Shown: piece after piece, positions 1-11,324 of the stretch
Numbering within the stretch: the first letter of the stretch is position 1
Layout of the letters: every line of letters starts with the position of its first letter
NCBI GenBank assembly: GCA_949825025.1
Contig: OX463780.1
Span: 43,008,979-43,072,978, forward strand
DNA from: Siphlonurus alternatus
Taxonomy: Eukaryota > Arthropoda > Insecta > Ephemeroptera > Siphlonuridae
Direction: 5' to 3'
DNA: 64,000 bases
Notes under the pieces: model-generated
What the model saw: only the letters and a program-made list of their open reading frames with translations
Told to the model about the DNA's origin: nothing
The model's database searches: none
Program-made: the position numbers and the translations under genes

Positions 1-432
1 TTGTACTTCAGAAACTTTAATTCGTTTTTAAAGTTTCGTCTTTAATTTAGTTTAAAAAAGAAATATCACAATTTTTTGGAACGTATAATATATGGAGTAA
101 ATTAATATATATATTACATAATATGTATATGTATGGCATTGAAGTGATTGAAGTACAAAATAATTAAATAAGACAAAATAAATTTAATTTATAATGTAAA
201 AGCGATGTGCAACATGAGATTTCTAAATAAATCAAATTTTTAGTAGGGGCAAAATATTTATAAAGGGGGTTAATATTTAGGGAGATAATAAGATAATAAT
301 ATTATATATTACTTATAATTAATTATATACATGCACGTACTATATCTAATTAATATATTATATAGTACCACATTTCTGCATATATTATATGCATGCATGA
401 TTAATATAAAATATAAATATGATGAATATAAC
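1..432. other. AT-rich sequence, nothing recognised
   Basis: Very AT-rich DNA with many short TA runs. No open frame with protein-like composition and no repeat with recognisable ends was seen. Confidence 0.6.
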
Positions 433-867
433 TTAAAGTAGAGTGAACGATTTCATTTTTTGGAATATTTTATTTTCTAAAAATAGTTTAACCTGCCTTC
501 TATTGAGAAATGAAAACAAAAAAATTCCATCTCAAATAGCTTCACCACAAAAAATTCCCAAAGTTGGTGTTTCGGAGACCTTTAACAGGCATCGATAAAT
601 TCATTAATGGATATATTTTCAAATTTTTTTTTTTTTTTTTTACGGAGCCGTTTTTCCGAAAAAAAATATTGAAACTTTTGCGGGTTAATTCCCATAAGGA
701 TTTTCAAGATTTTTTTTCCAGAAAAATTAAAGGCCTCCGAAACACCAACTTTGTGAATTTTTTGTGGTGAAGCTATTTGAGATGCAATTTTTTGGTTTTC
801 ATTTCTCAATAAAGGATTTTTAGAAAATAAAATATTCAAAAAAATGAAATCACTCACTCTACTTTAA
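433..867. mobile_element. Long-hairpin (foldback) MITE, family FB1, copy 1
   Basis: Both ends carry the same inverted sequence, TTAA followed by AGTAGAGTGA, and the arms pair over most of the element. The shared landmarks are the stretches around 'GAAATGAAAAC', 'AAATAGCTTCACCAC' and 'TTGGTGTTTCGGAG', each seen again as its reverse complement in the right arm. A TTAA at both edges fits a TTAA target duplication, but it could be part of the terminal repeat. No transposase is encoded. The 91-codon minus-strand open frame inside is a by-product of the palindrome. Confidence 0.8.
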
Positions 868-1117
868 CTGACTTAACGCATATTTATATTATATATAACA
901 TAAATATAAATTAATGGATCCACATATTTTGCATATTAAATTGTAGTAAGTTCTCGATCCCGATATATATACGGCACTTCATTTCTATTATACGAACTCG
1001 CCACGTTCCATACCCATGATAATAGAACGCGCTTTCTACCTTGGATCATAATTCATAATATATCTACAGTCACTGCATGTTAGCGCCCAAAGCCGAATTC
1101 GGACATTGTCCAAAAAA

Positions 1118-1409
1118 AGTGACCAAACCTAGTTGTGGTTTTTGCATTTTGACCAAAACCCGAAATGAACAAATATTTCGGCTTTTGGTCATTTAAATTT
1201 GATCACAACTAGTTCTGCGTGGTCAAATCATAAAAACCAAAATCCGTTGAGAGAGAGAGCTCGTCGGCTTTTGGTCAAACAAAATTAATCACATCTAGTT
1301 GTGGTTACATCAGAAAAACAAAAACCCGATGTGAGCTTTATTTCGGCTTTTGCATGGTCATGCTGCACTTTTTCACATGTTGAACCAAAACTAGGTTTGG
1401 CCATTTCAT
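1118..1409. repeat. Inverted-repeat element with TTTCGGCTTTTGGTCA motifs
   Basis: Ends near 1119 and 1408 are inverted copies of a core close to GACCAAACCTAGTT. The inside repeats the words 'ACCAAAACCCGAAAT' and 'TTTCGGCTTTTG' in both orientations, so the whole stretch can fold on itself. A related arrangement lies at 13886-14150. No target duplication was clear. Confidence 0.5.
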
Positions 1410-1570
1410 TAATGCGATGAACTGACTTAACTATAGCTTTCTATAGCTATGATAATATATAGTTAACTATATATAGCTTTCTACCTTGGATAATTCATAA
1501 TATATCTACAGTCACTATAATATATATTATAATATTGTCAGTGATGTCACTGAGTCAGTGTCACGGACGT

Positions 1571-1737
1571 CAGGCGCGGATCCAGAAAAAAATTCGGGGG
1601 GGGGGGCTGCCTCCATATTAAGGCCAATGTTAAAAAAAATTTGGAGTGGGGAAAATGCCTATATTGCCCATGTTAAATCCAAAATTTAGGGGGGGGGGCT
1701 CTGGCAGCCCCCCCCCCCCCCCCTGGATCCGCGCCTG
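1571..1737. mobile_element. hAT-type MITE, family H1, copy 1
   Basis: A 167-bp element has 15-bp terminal inverted repeats, CAGGCGCGGATCCAG at the left and its exact complement at the right. It is flanked by the 8-bp direct repeat ACGGACGT (1563-1570 and 1738-1745), the target duplication length of hAT transposons. The interior has G and C homopolymers and no gene. A second copy lies at 17864-18042. Confidence 0.92.
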
Positions 1738-1749
1738 ACGGACGTCAGT

Positions 1750-2116
1750 GTTTTTTTTTTTTCTTTCAGAATTTCCAAAGGTGCCTCTAGGACGATATGA
1801 GGAATTTCGAGAACAACCGCGCGCTTCTTTCAGCATTGATATTTTTCACTTCTCTCGCTGTAGGGGCATTGGCGCTGTAGTGTGAGAGCGGGGACCGGTC
1901 AAGGATCTTGTATGTATGGATAGGCTATGGCGCTGTCTCGGTGAAGCTCGGTCGTGAGGAGGAAGTGGGTGGTAACGGTCACGTGATAGTCACGTGACGC
2001 TAATGTTTTGATATTGTTGTCCGCCATGTTGGGATGGAGAAAAAATTGCAATTTTTTACTATTTTCTCCATATTTTATGTGATATTATACGAAAATGTGA
2101 AGCTAAATAAGCGTTA
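1750..2116 (+). promoter_or_regulatory. Promoter-like region upstream of the THAP-type exon
   Basis: This GC-richer stretch lies just before the start codon at 2117. It holds two CACGTG E-boxes 11 bp apart (1980-1985 and 1991-1996) and a YY1-like CCGCCATGTT (2021-2030), both common in housekeeping promoters. The segment around 1890-1935 recurs in inverted orientation at 14600-14640 upstream of RAD51C. The start of transcription cannot be placed. Confidence 0.4.
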
Positions 2117-2208
2117 ATGACAAGAACTTGTTGTGCACCTGGTTGCAAGAATGCTGCTAAGCGGAAATCCCTGCAAAATGAAGGAGAAACGCCAGTCTCG
2201 ATACACGG
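2117..2208 (+). CDS. Candidate first exon of a THAP-domain protein
   Basis: The exon opens with ATG at 2117 and reads 30 codons before a GTATGT donor at 2209, ending two bases into a codon. The peptide starts MTRTCCAPGCKN and ends TPVSIH, matching the beginning of THAP zinc-finger domains, where a Cys-x(2-4)-Cys pair near the N-terminus is followed by a 'VSxHxFP' stretch. THAP domains bind DNA and occur in transcription factors and in P-element-derived proteins. I could not find the next exon carrying the FP and later Cys/His ligands, so this may be an incomplete gene, a relic, or a gene with a distant second exon. Confidence 0.42.
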
Positions 2209-3458
2209 GTATGTACAGTATGTACTGTATCTCTGTATCATACACATATTATGCATACTGTAACTGATAATGTATGATAAGAACTGTTGTTTGTTAATTG
2301 TTTAATTAAATGCCATACTGTACGTTAATTATATTATATATTGGTAATATTGGTAATTATATGATTAAATATTCGAAGAATTTCATTGCACTGTTTAAAC
2401 ATTTTGAACAATTTTCTTACAGTTAATCATTTAATTTTAATATGCATATAAAAAGAATAAAAATTAACACAAATTTCATTTCGAATTTAAAAAATAAAAA
2501 AAAAAAAAAATAAGCATGGGGTCTGTACGTAAGTGTAAATTTAGTTTTAATACTTTTAATTGAAATTAATGAAATACGAAAATATATAATATATGAACAC
2601 CCAATGTTGTGTCAATAAGAGAAAATATTTATTTTTTAAGAAGCCGCAAATTGCGCAAGTTGGGAAGATAAAATTCAAACTTCAAACAGTGAAAATCAAA
2701 AAATTAAAATACCTGAACCCTTTTTTGGATCCTCTTTAAAAAATATAAAAGTATCTGGGTGTCCAGATCCTTTTATTTTTTTTAGGGGATCGGGATATCC
2801 GGATTTGGTCCATTTATATTTTTAAGGGGATCGGGATGCCCGGATCTGGTCCATTTATTTTTTTAACAGGATAATGAGCGGATCCGGATACGGGATCCAG
2901 TCCCTGTCTTAAAGTACACTCCATTCAGATAAAAATGTCTGATCCGGCTATACTTTAACATAGCCGGATGGGATATTTTTATTCAAATGGAGTGTACTAT
3001 TTAATTAAGTCTACCAGTAAGTCTATGCTTAATTTTGCCTAAATACTAATCATGCTTTTCTACACAGAAAAGGCAAGCGAGGAGGCCCAACACATCATTG
3101 TCGCACCGACAAAACTCTATTGACGTTCCTTCTTTGGACCCGTTGCTTCAGTCAACAAGTACGACACATTTTTGGTGTACAGCACTCTATGTAATGAGTA
3201 AAAATTTTAATAAAGAGAAAATACTATCTATTTTTTTTACTCAAGAAATAAGCATTTTTTGGCTTTGTCTTTTATATTTTATACGGCTATAATATGCAAA
3301 TATTATATACATAAATATATGTAATATAAATTTTTATATATAATATATACATTACTGCATAATATATAAGATGCAGCTAAGTTTTTTTTACAATATAGTT
3401 GCCAGCAAAGGTAGACAATGATTAAACATTAAAAAGTGTCTTCATGGACTTCACTTTA
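2209..3458. other. Putative intron or spacer with small repeats
   Basis: AT-rich DNA follows the THAP-like exon. It holds a run of degenerate tandem motifs built on GGATCSGGAT (about 2720-2900) and a short inverted repeat with AGTACACTCCATT ends (about 2913-2998). An exon-like stretch lies at 3069-3171, with a CTACACAG acceptor in front and a GTACGA donor behind. It reads as an Arg/Ser-rich peptide in phase 0, which does not join the THAP-like exon in frame. Confidence 0.4.
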
Positions 3459-3606
3459 AAGCCGGTATTACACGATGCAATTTTGCATACAATTTTTTTC
3501 TTGCAAGAAAATTTCATCTCCATACAAACAAATGGAGTGGAAGTTTTCTTGTAAGGAGAAATTGTATACAATAACTAGAAAAATTGTATCGTGTAATACC
3601 GGCTTA
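3459..3606. mobile_element. Small snap-back MITE
   Basis: Inverted ends AAGCCGGTATTACACGA (left) and their complement (right) bound 148 bp. The arms continue with a TTTTCTTGCAAGAAAA-like core around a short centre. A diverged relative of the inner part appears near 49655-49790. Confidence 0.7.
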
Positions 3607-4171
3607 AAATGAATTTTTCATGCAGTATATATATGGCCTGGGCAGATAAATTTAACAATATTGAGTCACTAAACTTTGCCGGGGAGTCCTGCGTGCAAGC
3701 CAATTTTTAAAAGAATTAAAAGCCATTTGGAAAAAAATAAAAGATTTTGATCAAGAATAGATATAGTGCATGCTGACTGTTGGCATATGCACATAAAAAG
3801 ATTTTGTGGAAAGATTTTATAATGACATCAATAAATTATATGATACTGTATATATTGTTAATTATTATAATTCTTCACCTTTTTATTCCATGTTTGTTAA
3901 TAATTTTATTCTAAAACATATATAATGGGGAGCATTCACAAACACTTTAACCCCCACTTTGGCCTCAATTTTTATCCCTGCTTGTGGTTCTAAAAATAAT
4001 AGACATAGACAAACATACAAAATGACAATATTCAATTATTACAATACAAAATTATACAAATAAAATTATTGACATTCTTTGCCTTGCATGAGCTTAATGG
4101 AGTAATATTTTCTTTTTAATTAGGTAGTCAAACAATTGTTTCTTAAACACATGCAGGTATACTTAAATTCA
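3607..4171. other. AT-rich spacer
   Basis: No gene seen. A stretch at 3927-3985 resembles one end of the GGGC-ATTCACAAAGC hairpin family described at 38131-38271. Confidence 0.5.
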
Positions 4172-4386
4172 TTTTTTTTTTTTTTTTAATAATCTGGAAG
4201 TTTATACAACACTGCATGGCATGAGCTAAGATAAAAACATAGTCTCTCTAAGTTTAATTGCTCATGAATATCCTCCAGACTTTTTATGTAATAGATTAAA
4301 CTGCTAGCTAGCTGTCTATTATAGTATTGCGTCCAGTCACATCTTTGTTGTTTTTTGAAATAAGTACCCCTACGATAATAATACAT
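4172..4386 (-). pseudogene. Possible retroposed 3' fragment (short ORF followed by poly(A))
   Basis: On the minus strand a 66-codon open frame ends in TAA, and a run of A follows immediately (the T run 4172-4187 on the plus strand). The peptide has a helical, Leu/Tyr/His-rich C-terminal half (SLEDIHEQLNLERL). A reading frame that stops directly at a poly(A) tract suggests a retrocopied transcript or a LINE tail. No family was recognised and no flanking target duplication was found. Confidence 0.2.
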
Positions 4387-4413
4387 CAGGCCTGATGCCG
4401 ATAATAATTTCTT

Positions 4414-5099
4414 TTAAAGTAGAGTGAGCGATTTAATTTTTTTAAATATTTTATTTTCTAAAAATAGTTCAACTCACCCTCTATAATATTGAGAAATGAA
4501 AACCAAAAAATTCCATCTCAAATAGCTTCACCTAAAAACATTCCCAAAGTTGGTGTTTCGGAGGCCTTTAACATGCATCCTTATGGAACAGAAAACAGCT
4601 TTTTACTCTAACTTCGTCTGAACTATGGTACCAATTAAAAAATACGTGCGTAATCTATTATGAATTCTTTATTGGATTTTCAAATAAATTTTTTTTTACG
4701 GAGCCGTTTTTCCGAAAAAAAATATTGAAATTTTTGCGGGTTAATTCCCATAAGGATTTTCAAGTTTTTTTTTTTCCGGAAAAACGGCTCCGTAAAAAAA
4801 AAAATTATTTGAAAATCCATTAAAGAATTCATCATAGATTACGTACATATTTTTTAATTGGGTTCCATAGTTCAGACGAAGTTGGAGTAAAAAGCTGGTT
4901 TTCGATCTGTTCCATATATATAAGAATGCATGTTAAAAGGCCTCCGAAACAGCAACTTTGGGATTTTTTTGTGGTGAAGCTATTTGAGATGGAATTTTTT
5001 GGTTTTCATTTCTCAATAGAAGGCATCAGGTTAAACTATTTATAGAAAATAAAATATTCCAAAAAATGAAATATATCGCTTTTTTTATTCGAACTTTAA
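4414..5099. mobile_element. Foldback MITE FB1, copy 2
   Basis: A 686-bp near-palindrome starts TTAAAGTAGAGTGAGCGA and has a decayed right end that still finishes in ACTTTAA. The arms share the FB1 landmarks ('GTTGGTGTTTCGGAGGCC', 'ACGGAGCCGTTTTTCCG') and meet near 4750. The arms are long enough that a transcript through it would form a very stable hairpin. Confidence 0.85.
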
Positions 5100-6802
<1,703 letters not shown>

Positions 6803-6909
6803 TAAGGCTAGTCACAGACAGAATCGCATGATTTCGCAGCGTTATGATAAAAAAATTAAGAAACTGTGCGATCAGATACGTGCGCGCACACAGCTTCGCA
6901 TATGGTAGC

Positions 6910-7083
6910 CCTGCTCAAAAAATTTGCGCAAGTTCTTGTAAGATCTTAAAAGATCTTGTAAGGTAAACAAAAAGTGACCAAGAAAGGGGCAAAACATGGT
7001 ATAAAAGTGGTCTGGCATATATGTTATCCTTCTACAAATAATTTTTGATTAAAAAATGTGATTTTTTTTTGTAAATAAGATAA
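6910..7083. repeat. Left inner arm with AAGATCTT words
   Basis: Starts CCCTGCTCAAAAAATTTGCG and carries several AAGATCTTGTAAG-type words. The same text is inverted at about 11165-11208, forming the inner part of the long terminal repeats. Confidence 0.6.
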
Positions 7084-8640
7084 TTTTGATTTTGTAAGAT
7101 CTTGAGCAAGTTGGAAATCTTGTTCAAGGAGTCATTTCTTACGTAAGGTTTAAAATCTTGGCAAGAAACTGACTTGCGCAAGAACAAATTCCACGCAAGA
7201 TGTTACATCTTGCGCGTGTGATCGAATTTCTCGCAAGATTATTTCTTGAGCTAAATACCTTCTTGCGTATGTTGAAAATCTTGTTCAAGAAGTAATTTCT
7301 TACGTAAGATTTTACATCTTGGCAAGAAACTGACTTGCGCAAGAAAAATTCCACGCAAGATAAAAAATCTTGCGCGTATGATCGAAATTTCTAACAAGAT
7401 TATTTCTTGAGCTGGTTTATATTCTTGCGTGTGTTGAACATCTTGTTCAAGAAGCCATTTCTTACGTAAGATTTCACATCTTGGCAAGAAAATGACTTGC
7501 GCAGGAAAAATTCCACGCAAGTGGAAAAATATTGCGCGTGTGATCAAAATTTCAGGCAAGATAATTTCTTGAGCTGTTTTACAATCTTGCGTGTGTTGAA
7601 AATCTTGTTCAAGAAGCCATTTCTAACGTAAGATTTCACATCTTGGCAAGAAATTGACTTGCGCAAGATAAATTCCACGCAAGATAAAAAATCTTGCGCG
7701 TGTGATTGAAATTTCTAGCAAGATTATTTCTTGAGCTGGTTTATATTCTTGCGTGTGTTGAAAATCTTGTTCAAGAAGCCATTTCTTACGTAAGATTTCA
7801 CATCTTGGCAAGAAAATGACTTGCGCAGGAAAAATTCCACGCAAGTGGAAAAATATTGCGCGTGTGATCAAAATTTCAGGCAAGATAATTTCTTGAGCTG
7901 TTTTACAATCTTGCGTGTGTTGAAAATCTTGTTCAAGAAGCCATTTCTTACGTAAGATTTCACATCTTGGCAAGAAATTGACTTGCGCAAGATAAATTCC
8001 ACGCAAGATAAAAAATCTCGCGCGTGTGATTGAAATTTCTAGCAAGATTATTTCTTGAGCTGGTTTATATTCTTGCGTGTTGAAAATCTTGTTCAAGAAG
8101 CCCTTTCTTACGTAAGATTTTACATCTTGGCAAGAAAATGACTTGCGCAGGAAAAATTCCACGCAAGTTGAAAAATATTGCGCGTGTGATCAAAATTTCA
8201 GGAAAGATAATTTCTTGAGCTATTTTACAATCTTGCGTGTATTGTAAATCTTGTTGAAGAACTCATCTCTTACTTAAGATTTGATATCTTGGCAAGAAAT
8301 TGACTTACTTGCGCAAGAAAAAATTACACGAAAGTTGGTAATTAAATCTTGCACGTCAGTTCGAATCTTCTAATTTATCGTAAAATTATTTCATTAGCTA
8401 GTTACCATCTTACGTGTGTTTGAAATCTTGTTCAGGAAGTCATTTCTTTCTTAAGATGTCATATTTTGGCAACAAACTGAATTGCACAAGAAAAAATTTC
8501 ACGCACAATAGAAAATCTTGCAAAATTGATAAAAATTTCTCGTTAGATTGTTTCATGAGCTAGTGTAAAATTGTTCAAGAAATTATTTCTTACATAACAA
8601 GATCTTACAAGAAAAAATTCTTGCGTGTGATTTCCTATGT
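7084..8640. repeat. 162-bp tandem satellite arranged as 324-bp dimers
   Basis: About nine to ten copies of a unit near 162 bp, built on the words CTTGCG, TTGTTCAAGAAG, TTCTTACGTAAGATT and CATCTTGGCAAGAAA. The ACGTAAG landmark recurs near 7140, 7302, 7464, 7626, 7788, 7950 and 8110. Neighbouring units differ, but alternate units match: 'GCTGGTTTATATTCTTGCG' sits at 7411, 7735 and 8059 (324 bp apart), and 'GCTGTTTTACAATCTTGCG' at 7573 and 7897 (324 bp). Outer copies at both ends are more diverged, as in many satellites. Because 162 is a multiple of three, a repetitive minus-strand frame stays open (for example 7623-8162); I do not call it a gene. Confidence 0.93.
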
Positions 8641-9691
8641 ACCACAAGATTATTTTAAAAACCACCCCCGGAGGAAAGGGGTGTTTCAGTAATTTTTTTG
8701 ACATCACCAGTATGCTTTGTGATTTTTTTCCTTCGGAAATCAACGTTTAAATCTTTAAATTATAGTGATTTTGGAAACTTGTACACGCAAGGGTGAAAAC
8801 CTCCCCTTGGGTGAACACGGGTTTAATTGGTCAATTTTTTTTTTCGACTGTTCTCATTTTTTTTACACAAATTAATAATCAAATAAATCAAATTGCATAT
8901 TTTTTTATAATTTAACACTAATAGGGTAGCAGCACCCCTAATAGTTAGTCGGGGGTTAATTTAATCACTATTATTAAATTCAGTGTGTCAATTTACCCCT
9001 GGAGACAAATTTTCAGCTTGATCGGTAAATTGTGATTTGTTTTCAAAATTGCGCGCTAAAAACAAATGCTACACGATATGCGTTATAAAATGCTGTGAAA
9101 AAATGACGTTCCGGTGAAGTTGCATGGGCGCGCCAGAGTGAGCAACGCCGACGTGACTCTCCGCTCAAATTGTCTGTCCTCTCCTGGTAACTATCCCTAT
9201 CCTATTCTATATATTAATCGTCTTGATTTCTATACTCCTATCCCCAGTCAATTTGATTCATAATCATCATCTCGCCTCACCGCATCCACATAATCCTACT
9301 TTGACCCTGCTCTTCGGTCGGCCCACAGGAGTCGACACGTTGAGAATCTTTCAAATTCCTGCCATTCCTTGCATGTTGTCGCCTGCATCATCAACCTACA
9401 TTATTGCACCCCACACCACACCGTCAACCCAATGTCCTAAAATCCAACCAATTCCTTGTGTGGTTTTGGTTCACCCACGGTAACACGTGGTGGGCATATA
9501 GGTACCACTTCCATCATCACCTTGCATCCCACATTCCATAATCATCCTATCCATTGTTCGTCCATTATCCTTTACAAGACCCTGCAAAAAACAGTTCAAC
9601 TATACAATTGATCCAAGTTACTCAGTACGTGGAATTATAGCCGTTTAGGCTCCTTCCAACAATTGTAAGAAGAAGAAGAAGGTGAAGTTGC
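8641..9691. other. Interior of the large element, non-satellite
   Basis: Contains a GC-richer patch (9110-9480) with an 86-codon open frame rich in Pro, His and Ile that matches no family I know. 'GGTGAAGTTGCATGG' occurs at about 9112 and again at 9681, so part of this section may be internally duplicated. Confidence 0.35.
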
Positions 9692-9758
9692 ATGGAGCCG
9701 GAAATTTTCTTCATTTTGTGTTTACTTGTGTTAATTATTAGCTATTACACAGTTCCAG
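9692..9758 (+). CDS. Exon-like piece with signal-anchor (uncertain)
   Basis: An ATG at 9692 begins 22 codons encoding MEPEIFFILCLLVLIISYY, a hydrophobic segment like a signal anchor, and runs into a consensus GTAAGC donor. The downstream pieces at 9833-9935 and 10256-10420 do not join it in a clearly correct frame. It could be a captured host first exon, a decayed transposon gene, or chance. Confidence 0.25.
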
Positions 9759-9832
9759 GTAAGCATAAACTTATGTATAGTAGTTTTTGTTTAATATATT
9801 GTTAAGCTCATACAAAATTATGTGTTTTTTTA

Positions 9833-9935
9833 ATGAAATTTCGATGGCTGGATCTGCTTCCTGTTTGCCGAATGGCTTGCAAACATGGCCGAAACCGCCA
9901 AGGAACGGCGGAATATGATGAGATTACTGATCAAG
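9833..9935 (+). CDS. Exon-like open piece (uncertain)
   Basis: A 34-codon open frame starts at ATG 9833 (MKFRWLDLLPVCRMACKHGR) and ends at a possible GTACCA donor. It is GC-richer than its surroundings. No homologous family was recognised. Confidence 0.2.
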
Positions 9936-10255
9936 GTACCAGACCGACAAAACATAGCTGTTATATGCATAAATCAACGGCATAGCATTGATTTTGGTTT
10001 GCATGATGTTGATAAAGGTATGCATACCACTACTGAAATGTATGCATACTGGCCATAACATTCATTATTTCTTTGTATGTCTTTGCATAACTTTAACGCT
10101 TAAATGCAAATATTGTGGTTGTAAGTTTTTCTTTTAACATTGCTGTGCAGAGTTTTCCTTGTGCATTATTTGTTAATCATGCATAATAATATAGCCCTGT
10201 GATCAAAATTCTTGAGCAAGATCTTACGCAAGTTTTTTTTTTTTTTTTTTTCCAG

Positions 10256-10420
10256 GTTCCGGGTTACAATGCGTACGTGGCCAAAAGGAGTATTATTGAA
10301 CGGAGAGATGGAATAAAGGAGAAAGGAAGATCAATTAATATGTTCATTTCATATAAAAATTTATATCAATATTTTTCTAGTAATGAAACCAGCATAAAAA
10401 CGAGAACTATAACTGACTGA
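10256..10420 (+). CDS. Exon-like piece beginning VPGYNAYV (uncertain)
   Basis: A strong acceptor (a long T run then CCAG) precedes an open frame of 54 codons beginning VPGYNAYVAKRS and ending at a TGA. The start is reminiscent of the VPGWNxxV motif seen in many animal mobile-element proteins, but the match is short. It ends inside AT-rich low-complexity DNA. Confidence 0.22.
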   Translation, partial: VPGYNAYVAKRSIIERRDGIKEKGRSINMFISYKNLYQYFSSNETSIKTRTITD

Positions 10421-10609
10421 TTTTATTTTTTCCAGTATACTTCTCACTTAAAAAAAAAATAATAATAATAATAAAAATAAAAACTAACACTTTATTTTTT
10501 TACAGAATTTTAGAAGAATAACTAACTCTTTATTTTTTCCAGTACGTTTTATGATAAATATGGGACCTCTGAGTTTTCTGCCTACAAGTTTCTTATGGAA
10601 TATCTTCTT

Positions 10610-11190
10610 ATGGAAAGATCTTATGGAAGATCTTTCCATATCGTGGACAAGTTAGTGGGTAAGATCTTACCCAAGTATGTCCTCAAGATCATGCAAGATC
10701 TCCCATAATATATTGCAAGATCGTGCACAAGATCTTGCTCTTTTGGCGCAAGATCTTTCAAGATCTTGCATAAGATCTTGCAAGATCTTGCACAAGATCT
10801 TGTGCAAGATCTTTCAAGATCTTGCGCAAGATCTTGCAAGATCTTGAGGACGAACTTGAGCAAGATCTTGAACGATCTTGTACACGATCTTGCAAGATCT
10901 GAAGCGTATACTTGCAAAATCTTGAACAAGATCTTGTGCCATCAGCGCAAGATCTTGCATAAGATCTTACAAGATAAAAAAATCTTGCAAGATCTTGGGT
11001 ATGGACTTGCACAAGTTCTTGAGCTTTTCGAAAAGTAGATGGGCAAGATCTTGCGGTTTAACGCAAGATCTTTCAAGATCTTGCGTAAGATCTTGCAAGA
11101 TCTTGCACAAGATCTTGAGGACGTACTTGTGCAAGATCTTGCGCTTTTCGGCGCAAGATCTTGCTCAATTTCTTGTCAAGTTCTTGCGCA
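10610..11190. repeat. AAGATCTTGC palindrome field
   Basis: Almost 600 bp composed mainly of the palindromic word CAAGATCTTG, often at 10- to 20-bp spacing, in forward and inverted order with short spacers. Open frames of 77-102 codons on both strands come from the repeat and are not genes. The same words appear at 6940-6965 and 10210-10230. Confidence 0.9.
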
Positions 11191-11324
11191 ATTTTTTTGA
11201 GCAGGGAGCGTATGGTATGACATCGTAAAAGTTTCTCATTTAAAACCGGTTCTAAATTTTTATCATACGTACGAAGTCATACACAATACGAAATCATACG
11301 CGATGCTGTCTGCGAGCAGCCTAA

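Larger units (their letters stand above)
6806..11321. mobile_element. Large PIF/Harbinger-like composite element
   Basis: A 4.5-kb unit whose ends are imperfect inverted repeats of roughly 130 bp. The left end begins GGCTAGTCACAGACAG. The right end, read on the minus strand, begins GGCTGCTCGCAGACAG. Both continue with related ATCGC..ATGATTTCG words, and further in both carry CCCTGCTCAAAAAA (6910 region and, inverted, 11208 region). The trinucleotide TAA lies at both edges (6803-6805 and 11322-11324), as expected for PIF/Harbinger insertions, which duplicate TWA. The inside holds a 162-bp satellite, a palindrome-rich AAGATCTTGC field and some exon-like pieces. No intact transposase was recognised, so it is probably non-autonomous. 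Confidence 0.68.

Noticed and set aside
582..857. 91-codon frame shared with a frame at 37806-38024
   Set aside because: The similarity is because both lie in the same arm of FB1 elements; the palindrome explains it and no start, stop or splice signals are shared.
3069..3171. Second exon for the THAP-type gene
   Set aside because: Its best protein-like frame is phase 0, but the first exon ends two bases into a codon, and no FP or Cys/His ligands are encoded.
6910..8640. Regularly spaced repeats that could suggest a CRISPR array
   Set aside because: Units are contiguous 162-bp tandem copies with no unique spacers, and the DNA is clearly from an animal nucleus.
10621..11228. Four overlapping open frames of 77-102 codons on both strands
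   Set aside because: They are all translations of the same 10-bp palindrome and carry the same Leu/Gln/Asp/Arg-rich peptide in both orientations.
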